DNA from: Prorocentrum cordatum
Taxonomy: Eukaryota; Sar; Dinophyceae; Prorocentrales; Prorocentraceae
DNA length: 44,076 nucleotides
Assembly: GCA_963575745.1 (NCBI GenBank)
Contig: CAUYUJ010002059.1
Location: forward strand, 50,001-94,076
Reading direction: 5' to 3'
Made by a program: the position numbers and the translations under genes. Shown here one piece after another: positions 30,704-39,354 of the stretch (positions are counted from its first letter, which is position 1; each line of letters opens with the position of its first letter). Under the pieces are notes generated by a model that ran no database searches, was not told the DNA's origin, and saw only the letters and a program-made list of their open reading frames with translations.

Positions 30704-30763
30704 CTCGCGCGCGCGCACGCGGCTTGAGTCGGTAAGAGGCGCGAGCGCCGACACGCAATGCAA

Positions 30764-30786
30764 GTTAGAGCAACAAATGACCGCGG
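30764..30786 (-). other. Probable DinoSL relic
   Basis: The minus strand reads CCGCGGTCATTT, GTTGCTC, TAAC. Against CCGTAGCCATTT, TGGCTC, AAG this matches about 16 of 21 positions, with two one-base insertions. Confidence 0.5.
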
Positions 30787-30974
30787 ACGTAACGGGATAT
30801 GCTGCGAGCAATGTCACCGATGCAATGCGTTGGTATGCACGTACATGCATTTGTAAGCGTATATGCCTGTATTTGTGTATGTATATCCGCAACCGTGCCG
30901 CGCGGCACGGAGTGGGCGTGTCCTCAGGTCCCGTGTACAATCCTCCGAGCCTCGGTCCTCAGTAAGGGGACCAT

Positions 30975-31200
30975 AACCACAATTTCCCATTCTCTCGGGC
31001 CTTCCCGCGGTTCTCCTGGGGCTTCTCGCAGCTTCCCGCGTGGCGTTTTCGGGCCCAAGCGGGCCTCGCGACTGGCAACGAAGGCCCCGAGAGGCCCCGA
31101 ATACACCCAATGAGCGCTCCAAGACGCTCAATATGGCCCCAATACGGGCCAATATGCCGCACAGACCGCCCAAGAGGCCCCTAAGGGCCCTCCCAAGTCC
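30975..31200 (-). repeat. L-type array fragment
   Basis: CCAAGAGGCCCC-like units with CTCCAAGACGCTC. It directly adjoins the complete L copy at 31203 in the opposite orientation. Confidence 0.55.
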
Positions 31201-31202
31201 TC

Positions 31203-32286
31203 ACGCTGCGCGCATCCCCACCAGCCCATCCAGAAGCAACGCCCAGGCGAGTTGAGGTGATCAGGGACGTGCGGGAGCAAAGATGGGAGACAGCCGAACC
31301 GCGCGAAGGAGGAATGAGGAGACGGGGGAGGCTGGATGGATAGATAAGGGAGTGGAGAGAAGGAAGATGAATAGGAGGAGGAGGATGAGGAGGAGGAAGG
31401 AGGGGCAGAAGGATGATGATGAGGAGGAGAGCAAGCAAAAGGGCCAAAGGTCTTGTAGATGCCTTCCGGAGCCTCTTGGGATCTCTCTTGGGCGCTTCTT
31501 GGAGGCCTCTTGGGGCGCCTTGGGGGTCTCCTGGCGGTCCTGGGGGTCTCTTGGGCGCCTTGGGTGCATCGGAGAGGCCTATGGGGTCCTCTTGGGGGCA
31601 TCGTTGGGGCCTCTTGGTGGCTTTTGGGTGGCCTCCTGTGGCAATCTTGGGGGCCTCTTGGGGCCGCATGGGCGCTTCTTGGGGCAATCTTGGAGGAGAT
31701 ATATAGAAAAAGAGGGGAGCTTTCATTAGCGCTGCCCCTCTAGAGCCTTTAAAATCGCATTATGGGGCCCTCTTGGGGCGCTCTTGGAGCGCGCTTGGAG
31801 CGCTCTTGGGCGCTCTTGGGGCTGTCTTGGGGCTCTCTTGGGCCCCTCTTGGGGCCCTCTTGTGCCCTCTTGGAGCAATGTTGAGGTCTCGGATGGCCAT
31901 CGGAAGCGAAAAGGAGAGAAGCAGAACATCATTGATTTTCCGTAGGTTGTTGAAGGATTTTGGCTTATTGGGGAGCATCCTTGGGGAGCTATTTGGCCTT
32001 TTGAAGCCGTATTGGGGCGGTCACGGGGCATCTTGGACCATCTTCGGAGCCATCGTGGGGCATCTGAAGCTGTATTGAGCAATCTTGGAGCTCATCTTGG
32101 GCTCTCCGAGGCGCTCTTGGAGCAATCCTGGGCCATCTTGGACGCTCCAACCCCTCGTGGAACGCCCCGTCCAGGTCCAGGGGAGGGGGTAGGGGGGAGG
32201 GGTAATCCCCTCCCCGAAGGGGAAGAAGGAAGTTGGAAGAGGAAACTCCTTAAACCACCTACGCCCAGAGGGTTGGTGGTATTAAG
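31203..32286 (+). mobile_element. L element, complete copy 2
   Basis: Same parts and order as 18767-19868: CGCATCCCCACCAGCCCATC at the left, purine block with AAGGAAGATGAATAGGAGG, CTTGGGGCC array, core GGATGGCCATCGGAAGCGAA at 31893, hairpin GGGGAGGGGTAATCCCCTCC at 32194, end CCACCTACGCCCAGAGGG. It lies in the divergent gap between the genes starting at 30703 (-) and 33619 (+). Confidence 0.8.
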
Positions 32287-32299
32287 ATTGCCCCGAGAT

Positions 32300-32740
32300 G
32301 CTAAAATTGTTGATTTTCCATTGTGTTTTTCAATGAGCTTTGCTTTCGCACCTTTTCTGCTTCCCGACGCTCTGAGACGGCCCAATAGCACCCCCAAGAC
32401 GGCCCCAAGAAGCCCTAACTAAGACAGCCCCAAGACGACCCAAGACGGCCCCGAATACGGCACAAGAGGGCTCCAAGACGGCCCAAGAGGGCTCAATGAC
32501 GGCACCAAGAGGGGCCCAAGAGGGCGTCAAAACAATTAAAACAATCAAGTGGTTCGCCCCCAGAAACCCCAGGGGGGCCCAAGAGTGCCCCAAGATGCCC
32601 CCAGGCCCTCCAAGATGCCTCCAAGACGCCCCAAGCAGCCCCCAAGAAGCCACAAAAGACTATACCCCAAAACTGCCCCCAAGAGGCTTCAACACTGTCT
32701 TCCAGAGACCCCCGAAAGGCGTAACATGAGATCCAGACAC
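32300..32740 (-). repeat. L-type array fragment with worn core
   Basis: TTGATTTTCCATTGTG and CACCTTTTCTGCTTCCCGAC form a worn core in inverse orientation, followed by CCAAGACGGCCC units to 32720. A smaller piece recurs at 32940-33010. Confidence 0.6.
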
Positions 32741-32789
32741 ACATACATTCGGCACCACTTGATGCTTATTGCCGACATGCCTCTAAAGG

Positions 32790-32925
32790 GAATTTGTTTG
32801 CTAACACATTAGGCATACTGACGACGCGCCTCAGGTGGTACCCGATCGGAACTACTTGAGGCATACAACGGGCGTGCCTCAAGTCGTACTTATTCGATAC
32901 CACTTGAGGCATACTGCAGACGTTC
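32790..32925 (+). repeat. Tandem hairpin repeat, about 47-bp units
   Basis: Each unit has CCTCAGGTGGTAC or its variant facing CCACTTGAGG, separated by a GCATACTGACGACGC spacer. Roughly three units are seen. Confidence 0.65.
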
Positions 32926-33095
32926 CCCCAGTGGCCCAGAATTTGAGATTGTCGCGCTTTCGGTCCGCCGCCGCTCCACGACGGCCCAAGAGCCTCCAAC
33001 AACATCCAATGTCCACGAATCCAGGCACGGCGGCGGGATGGGCCGACGGCCACTAGATATACACGTATATTCAATTAAGGACTTATATATAATAG

Positions 33096-33189
33096 TTCAC
33101 GCGCCAGGGCTGGTCGCCGCGGGTCCGCATCGAACAGTGCACGCGCCGCGGCTCGTCGCCGTGGCTCCGCCTCTGGACGCGGCTCGAAA
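33096..33189. repeat. Palindromic GC repeat P, inverted copy
   Basis: TTCACGCGCCAGGGCTGGTC and, after a second partial copy, CTCCGCCTCTGGACGCGGCTC. From 33190 to 33586 there is no gene; this AT-richer stretch before the SL relic may hold promoter elements, none of them recognisable. Confidence 0.65.
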
Positions 33190-33586
33190 CAAGTGGTGCC
33201 GCCTGCATAACTCGCACATTCACGCACGAGAAAACAGCGAGTGTCATCACTCAAGTTCCAAATCATCAGTATGCGCGGAGATAAAAACAATGTGGATGTG
33301 TTAAGCTAACACAATGATAAGCACGATGCGCGAATATATACAGCGTCAAGGTATGGTGTGCAACGATAGAAACATATGAAAGGCAATATATGGCGCTCAC
33401 AAGTATATGCGTGAATAAGGAAGCGCCACGATCGAGGGCGCGAAGATAAAAGCACCGCCGCCGTCACCAATTGACGCGGCGGCCCAGTTCCGGAACCGCG
33501 CCCCCGCGGGCCAAGTCGCACCCCCCGTTTTAATATCGGTTCATTGGTTTAGGCAAATATCGTTATAATATTGATAACAACGTTAC

Positions 33587-33610
33587 CCTGTAGCCATATT
33601 TTGGCTCAAG
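33587..33610 (+). other. DinoSL relic upstream of the 408-aa gene
   Basis: CCTGTAGCCAT, then ATTTTGGCTCAAG. Against the leader CCGTAGCC / ATTTTGGCTCAAG, all leader bases are present; the only differences are an inserted T and an extra AT. It ends eight bases before ATG 33619. Confidence 0.85.
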
Positions 33611-33618
33611 ACGGGGCC

Positions 33619-34845
33619 ATGGCCGAGCCTCCCCGCCCGTCGCAGAGGGCCAGGCCGTCATCTAGGACGGCCGCGTCCACGGCTCGCCCGCGGGAGCCCC
33701 AGCGCGCGGTCCCGCGCCCGACGGCGAGCCCATGCGCAGGATCGGCCGCCTCGCCCCAGCAGGAGCCCCCGATGGTCACCACCACAAAGGAGGAGTACGA
33801 CAGGCTGCACGCCGTGGCAGCCAGCAGCGGGATCAGGGAGCATCAGGAGCCCGCGCCGCGCCTGCTGGCTGGCCCCAAGTGGGGCTGGCGTAATCGCCCC
33901 TCCGATGCCGTGGATAGCGCCGCCCCGTTCGCCTGCGCCCCGTGGCCGAAGGCGAAGCCAATGCCAGGTCGACGGGCTGGAGGCGGCCAGAGTGGCACGG
34001 CCAGTGCCACGGCGACAGAAGACAGTTTTGTGGCGACACCACCGAAGCCGAAGTGGGCTAGTGGAGGTGGCCGTGAGGACAGCAAGCCGACGGAGGAGCA
34101 CGACGCGGGCGGCGCAGCCGAGTACTGCGAGTACGACGGGGTGGCGGCGCAGCCGAGTACTGCGAGTACGACTGGCGACTGTGGCGGCGAGGTCGAGCCG
34201 AACGTTTGCGACGCGGTCGAAGGCAGTGGCGGCGAGTACAGCAGTGGCGACGGTGGCGTGCACAGCAGTGGCGGCGAGTACAGCAGTGGCGGCGAGTACA
34301 GCAGCGGCGGCAGTGGCGACACGTGCGAGCACAGCGGCGAGTACAGCAGCGGGGCGCTCACGGCTGGGGCGCGGGCGACACAGCCCACAAGCGCCGAGTA
34401 CGACGATCACGGCTGGGACGAGGGCGGCACAGCCCACAAGCGCCGTCGTCAGCACAGCATGGACGACGATGTCAAGGTGCCGTGGCTCAAGCAGCAGCTC
34501 AGCAAGGTGGAGGAGTTGCTCAGCGATGCTGGCGTCATCGTCATGAAGGCGGTGCAGCACGCAGGCGAGGATCACGTGGCCCCAGTGCTGCTGGAAGACG
34601 AAGAGTCGGGGATTCCACCTACCGTTCGGACGGAGAAGATGAAGCGAGGTGGACGACACGTCAGGATCGCGAGGCTCATGGCCAAGCATGTTGCAAATGG
34701 TGGCGACCTGAATGCAGTGAGACAGTCGGCCGACCGCAACGTGCACAAGTACATCGAGTGGTTGTTCCAGAATCACTGGAATGAGTTCGAAGAATTCGGC
34801 TCAGCACAGGTTGTGTGGGACTGCCTTCGCTGGGGCGCTACTTGA
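33619..34845 (+). CDS. Retroposed gene: 408-aa protein with C-terminal domain shared with the gene at 36320
   Basis: ATG 33619 (GGGGCCATGG) is the first ATG after the SL relic. The gene is intronless. Residues 1-50 are Pro/Arg/Ser-rich. Residues 75-95 contain a Trp-rich patch (LLAGPKWGWRNRPSD). About 200-245 is a GGEYSSG repeat, and near 290 there is a basic KRRRQ cluster. A helix follows (WLKQQLSKVEELLSDAG). Residues 346-408 are the shared domain, with RHVRIARLMAKHV and YIEWLFQNHWNEF. No named domain is recognised. The disordered, repeat-expanded N-terminus and compact C-terminus suggest the C-terminal domain is the conserved business end. The relic plus lack of introns mark reinsertion of a processed mRNA. 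Confidence 0.85.
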   Translation: MAEPPRPSQRARPSSRTAASTARPREPQRAVPRPTASPCAGSAASPQQEPPMVTTTKEEYDRLHAVAASSGIREHQEPAPRLLAGPKWGWRNRPSDAVDSAAPFACAPWPKAKPMPGRRAGGGQSGTASATATEDSFVATPPKPKWASGGGREDSKPTEEHDAGGAAEYCEYDGVAAQPSTASTTGDCGGEVEPNVCDAVEGSGGEYSSGDGGVHSSGGEYSSGGEYSSGGSGDTCEHSGEYSSGALTAGARATQPTSAEYDDHGWDEGGTAHKRRRQHSMDDDVKVPWLKQQLSKVEELLSDAGVIVMKAVQHAGEDHVAPVLLEDEESGIPPTVRTEKMKRGGRHVRIARLMAKHVANGGDLNAVRQSADRNVHKYIEWLFQNHWNEFEEFGSAQVVWDCLRWGAT

Positions 34846-34899
34846 AACCCTTGTGCCTCTCTCATCCTTGCCTCCCGCCGTCGACGCCGCCCTCGTCCT

Positions 34900-35215
34900 T
34901 GGCATCGCCATCGTCGTCGTCATTGGCGGTCGCGCGTAAGCTGCCCGCGTAAGGTCGCGCGGGGGCGCACTCGTTTGCTCGCGGCGTGTCGCGTCGACTG
35001 TTTGCGGATGCCATCGCGTGAGGTCGCGCGCCGTCGTCTGCTCAACATCGCGTCGTCGTCGGCGGCGGCGGCGTCGTCGTCGCTCGTCGGCAACGCCCCC
35101 CCCCCCCCACTCGCCGTCGCCGCCGTCGTCGTCGTCGCCGTCGTCGGTGGCGTCGTCTGCGTCGTCGTCGTCGTCGCCGACATCGCCGTCGTCGCCACCC
35201 CCATCTCCCAGAACA
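34900..35215 (+). repeat. GTC/GTCGTC-rich tract
   Basis: CGTCGTCGTC runs at 34912-34922, 35052-35088 and 35130-35210, with a poly-C run at 35098. Frames through it are only Val/Ser/Arg repeats. Confidence 0.85.
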
Positions 35216-35413
35216 GCCCCTCAGACCCGTCCAGGAGTCCAGCCACACAAGAGTTCCCGAGCCGTTCCCAGCTGTGGTGACGAGGCCCACACGACGGCCA
35301 GAACACCTCGAGCATCGGTCCGATTGGACTCGCGAAACCACCCTGGAGGGGCGGGGGCATGGCCGATGACATGAACCGAACCACGATCCTCGAGGATCGC
35401 AGGGCGATCAAAT

Positions 35414-35608
35414 CCAGATGTCGATCTGCAAATCTGCAGATCGACATCGATGTCGATCTGCAGATTTGCAGATCGACATTTGCATCAATACTAAAACCAA
35501 CACAATGCAAATGTCGATCTGCAAATCTGCAGATCGACATCGATGTCGATCTGCAAATCTGCAGATCGACATCGATGTCGATCTGCAGATTTGCAGATCG
35601 ACATCTGG
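35414..35608. repeat. Array of five 30-bp near-perfect palindromes
   Basis: Units are at 35418, 35450, 35511, 35543 and 35575. Each is ATGTCGATCTGCA, then AATC or GATT, then TGCAGATCGACAT, and is its own reverse complement but for two bases. Neighbours are separated by CG (period 32). A 31-bp spacer, itself bounded by TTGCAT / ATGCAA, separates units 2 and 3. The whole array is bounded by CCAG and CTGG, so it is also one large inverted repeat. Confidence 0.95.
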
Positions 35609-36024
35609 AGGCAACTGGTTCGGTACGTGCTGGCACACGCGCATCTGGTCATGTTTGGCGCTCTCGCGCATCGTTCTGTCATCATTTTCAGCGTCCCATC
35701 GCACTCGCATCTCGCCTCTCGCACTGCCCCTCATCGCACATCCTTCATCGCATCATGAGTGTTGTGGGCTGCGCCCTGACCGCCGTCACGGGGCCCCAGG
35801 TGTGCCCCGCGGGGGGGGGGGGGGTATGTGTCAACCATCCGATATATCACCTCTCGAAACGCTCCATCAATGGTCCCGAATTGCCCCCGAGCTACCCATA
35901 TTGGCGTAAAACGCAGCCGCCACCCCCAATGGCCGTGCGCTGCGTCCGCGGTGGCCGTGTCAGTGACAACTGCGTGCGTGGTGTGACGTGCCGTGTAGTG
36001 CCGTGCGCGTGCAAACGTTTGGTG

Positions 36025-36220
36025 GGGATGTCTCGGGCGTCGTGGGATGCCTTGAGTGCGTTAGGGGCGTCTTGGGGCGCCTTGGACATCTTGGGCGTCT
36101 TGGGGCGTCTTGGGGCGTCTTGGGCGTCTTGGGGCGTCTTGGGGCGTATTCGTGGACGTATTTGGGCGTCTTGGGGCGTCATGGGGGCGTCTTGGGCGTC
36201 TTTGGCGTCTTGGACATGCT
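36025..36220 (+). repeat. L-type array, GGCGTCTTGGG variant
   Basis: More than a dozen units of 10-13 bp (TTGGGGCGTCTTGGGC). It ends just 58 bp before the SL relic of the next gene, so it may lie in that gene's promoter region. From 35609 to 36024 no gene is seen (a TCGCA-rich stretch and a poly-G run at 35812). Confidence 0.8.
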
Positions 36221-36277
36221 AGTATCGATGACAGCTCGTAAGCTCAACAAAGCTTGGGGCGTCTTGGTCGCCCACAG

Positions 36278-36299
36278 TCCGTATCCATTTTGGCTCGAG
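36278..36299 (+). other. DinoSL relic upstream of the 589-aa gene (best in window)
   Basis: The sequence reads TCCGTATCCATTTTGGCTC, then GAG. Only two of the 21 fixed leader bases differ (G to T at base 6, A to G near the end), and the variable first base is T, which the leader allows. The base before it is the end of CCCACAG, a good acceptor for adding a new leader upstream of the old one. Confidence 0.92.
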
Positions 36300-36319
36300 C
36301 CGAGCGTGGCTGTCACGCC

Positions 36320-38392
36320 ATGTCTCGGCGCGACTATGCGTCCGCCGCGTGCCCCCCGTGCCGCGCATCTTTGCGCGCGGCGGCACGCCTGGTCGCGGCG
36401 ATGGCCACATACTTGGTGGTGGTTCCGCCTAACGTGGCGGTGCAGCATCACGTGCCACTAGGCGCGTACGTGGCGGTGCAGCCTAACGTGGTATTGCAGC
36501 CTCCCGTGGCGGTGATGCAGTCTAACGCGGCGGTGCAGCAGCCTAACGTGGCGGTGCAGCAACCTAACGTGGCGGTGCAGCATCACGTGCCACTAGGCGC
36601 GTACGTGGCGGTGCAGCCTACGGTGACGGTGGGCCCCAGCTCGGCGCCAGCGCCAGGCGCGTTCGTCGTGCAGCCTCCTGCTGCTGAGGGCGACGTGCGC
36701 ACGGCAAAGCGGCAGAAGCACGGCGCGGACAGCAGCTGGCGCTGGCAGCGCCACAACCACTACGGCACGTACACCGAGGGCAGCGACAGCGAGGACGAGC
36801 ACCCGCGCGGCGAGCGCGGCTGGAGGATTTCGGACGCCGAGTGGGAACGCACTGCGCGTTCCGAACGCATTCAGCCTTCCGATCCCGAGTGCGGCGGGCG
36901 GATGTCGGACGAGAAGTGGGAGCGCGAGGACGAGCGGCAGCCTGGCGAGTACGGCTGTGGCGCGCACGGCCGTGACGACGGTGGCGACTATGGCACGGCC
37001 GACGAGGACGCGCACGGCGCGGTCGACTCCAATAAGTGGCCATGGTACGCACAGGCAGCCTACAAGCGGGCTCGGGGCGGTGGCCGCAAGACGCATGCTA
37101 CGGCGGACTACTACGATCGCGAGAAGGGCTCGGGCCACGGCAGCCGTGACGCGGGCAGAGGCGGCAGCTACCAGGCCGCAGACCAGCGCGACGCCAGCTC
37201 CTACCATGCCAGTCGCGCGCACACAGGCCACTGGCGAGATAGCGCGGCTGACGGCTGGTGGGACACGGACAAGGACGGCTGGAAGGACAATGACGGCTGG
37301 AAGGACACGGACAAGGACGGCTGGTGGGGCAAGAGCACGTACGACTCGAACGCCAGGGACACTGACGACAGGACGCCCACGGACGAGGCGAATGGCGCAA
37401 AGTATTGGGACAAGGACGACTGGATGGCAAAGGACAATGGCGGCGGGAATGGCAGGCGCACGTACGGCTCGAAGGCCAAGGGCACTGGCGGCAGTAAGCC
37501 CACAGACGAGGCTAATGGCAAGAGCACCAAGGGCAACAAGAAGAGAGGCTCGGCTGCCAGATCGAGGGGCAAGGGTTCAACAGGCTCGGGCGGCAGCAGC
37601 ACGCACCTGACGGGCAAGGGCGGGACCAAGGGCGCGACGGGCACGGTCGCGAAGAACAATATCGCCGTGGATATCGACGTCGAGGTCAAGAAGATAGAGC
37701 ACAAGCTGGAGGAGCTCAACATCGCTGCCTTCCGCGACTTGGACTTTTACGACTCCAAGCTGAACGGCTCCGCCGCCGTCGCCGTCGCCGACGAGATGGA
37801 TGCGATGATGTCTATGGAGGACTGCCTGGACGTGGGCACGCTGGACCAGGTGAGGCGGGTCACTGGCGCGTGCCATCATCACCGCCGAGTTGTGTCCATG
37901 ACCCGTATGGGGTGAGATAGGGCGGGAACGACGATACTGACGATGACGAGGATGACTACGACGTTGTGGGCAGGGTGGGGGAGGGGGTGACGATATGGGA
38001 CGTTGACGCGGATGATGATGCCGATGACGGCTGTGGTGAGTGGGGGGAGGGGGGGGGGGGGATTCGGGGGTAAGGATGGCGGCGAGGGGAACTACGGGTC
38101 GTGGCATGCACCTTGGCGGTGGCGGGGGCGCGTCGCACCGCGACCTTTATAGGTCGTGAAGGACTACGGGTGCTTCGGCAGGGACCGCCACGCCAGGCTC
38201 GCGCGGATCATGGCCAGGCTCGTGGCCGCGGGCGGCGAGATCCATGAGCTGTACGACGCGGCCGACGACGAGATGTTAGCCTACCTCGAGTGGAGCTTCT
38301 ACAAGTTCTGGGGCCAGTTCACGGATGCGGGTGGCGGGCACGCCTGGCGCATTTTCACGCTCTGCCGCGCGAGCAGCGCGGCTACTGCTTGA
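36320..38392 (+). CDS. 589-aa protein, two exons (36320-37849, 38153-38392), paralogue of the 408-aa gene by its C-terminal domain
   Basis: ATG 36320 is the first ATG after the SL relic; ATG 36401 is a weaker alternative. Residues about 30-110 are NVAVQ / HHVPLGAYVAVQ repeats, including an exact 54-bp DNA duplication (36431-36484 and 36566-36619). Residues 150-300 are charged and rich in Trp, Tyr and Gly. Residues 305-425 carry DKDGW and PTDEANG repeats. Residues 455-500 are helical (VEVKKIEHKLEELNIAAFRD). A phase-0 GT-AG intron of 303 bp follows Gln510. Residues 522-589 are the shared domain (RHARLARIMARLV, YLEWSFYKFWGQF). There is no known fold or enzyme motif. The spliced frame restores the domain exactly, which supports both intron and gene. 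Confidence 0.85.
37850..38152 (+). other. Phase-0 intron of the 589-aa gene
   Basis: Donor CAG/GTGAGGCGG, acceptor CCTTTATAG/GTCGTGAAG. It lies twelve codons upstream of the shared domain; the 408-aa paralogue has no intron there. The interior has GATGA repeats and a poly-G run at 38050-38061. Confidence 0.85.
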
Positions 38393-38399
38393 GAAAAAA

Positions 38400-38660
38400 C
38401 CGTCAATCAAATCATTTGCGCGCTTGTGCATTGAGTTGCATTGCACTGTCAACATCAAACACCAAAACCAACAGCACACACACACACCAAAAAAAACACC
38501 ATGATTTGCATTGAGTTGAATTGCATGCGATTGCCGATAGCATGATTGCATGATAAAGCCATAATAGCACCAACAAATACACTCACCAGCCAACACGTGC
38601 GTTGCACTGAGTTGCACTGCGTTGCTTCGGCGCACGGCGCCAGCTTCACGCGCGCGCGGC
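38400..38660 (+). repeat. GCATTGAGTTGCA and CA-rich repeats after the 589-aa gene
   Basis: TTGCATTGAGTTG-like units occur at 38426, 38508 and 38600, with a CA run at 38476-38487. No gene is evident from 38661 to 39095. Confidence 0.6.
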
Positions 38661-39095
38661 GCCGACCATGATAGCTGCACTGCGCCCGAGCTGATACAAC
38701 CGCGCACGTTCTACTTCATAGCTTCCCCCATAGTGTGATAGTCGGCGACTTGCACCGCGCGCCACGCATACATGTAATAGTTGGTGCTGCGCAGCAGAAT
38801 CTAGCTTACGCGTGCAAGGTCGCAGGGTTTCATGACCTGGCTAATCTTGAGGGCATGCGAGGGTCATGCGATTCTGTTTGGTTCCAGTCGTGACTGCGCG
38901 CGCGCATTTCAGAATTGCCTGATTGGGATCACGCACGCCCACAGATGCCGCGTGCCAAGCCAAATTTGCCGCACGAGTACGTGGTAACGTACATTGTGCC
39001 CACGCCAATCCAGGGCCCTCTAGCTAAACCCCCTGAATCGCGGGCATGACGCACCTGCCCCTCACCTCCCCCCCACCCTCAATCCGCAGCCCCCC

Positions 39096-39207
39096 ATGTT
39101 AGTATCCCTTCTCACCGTCCTCATACCTACTCTTCTGTGGGGCCTTATGTATGGTGGAGTTTGCTGCGCTGCATGCGTTGCACTTGCAGGGAGAACCAGA
39201 GGGGGTG
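39096..39207 (+). other. Possible signal-peptide exon
   Basis: ATG 39096 opens MLVSLLTVLIPTLLWGLMYG followed by GVCCAACVALAG, a strong hydrophobic leader. A GTGAGG donor at 39208 and a CACAG acceptor at 39325 would join it in frame to the coding sequence at 39355. This is a hypothesis; no other support is visible. Confidence 0.3.
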
Positions 39208-39354
39208 GTGAGGAACCATGGGGCAGAGGGCAGAACGCGGGCGGGGGCGGCAAGCGGTGGTGCGATGGGCGAGGGCACGGGGGGGCATGGTGCGACCGCG
39301 CACAGCCGTCTCGGCCGAGACACAGCGGGCACGCGCGCGACTGCGACTGCTACC

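Noticed and set aside
31950-31975. GATTTTGGCTTATTG resembling an SL relic
   Set aside because: It is part of the L core; the other L copies at the same place read GATTTTGCCTCTTGG, so the likeness is accidental.
39084-39113. CCGCAGCC then ATGTTAG as an SL relic before the coiled-coil gene
   Set aside because: Requires a four-base insertion and several mismatches, and the ATG would lie inside it.
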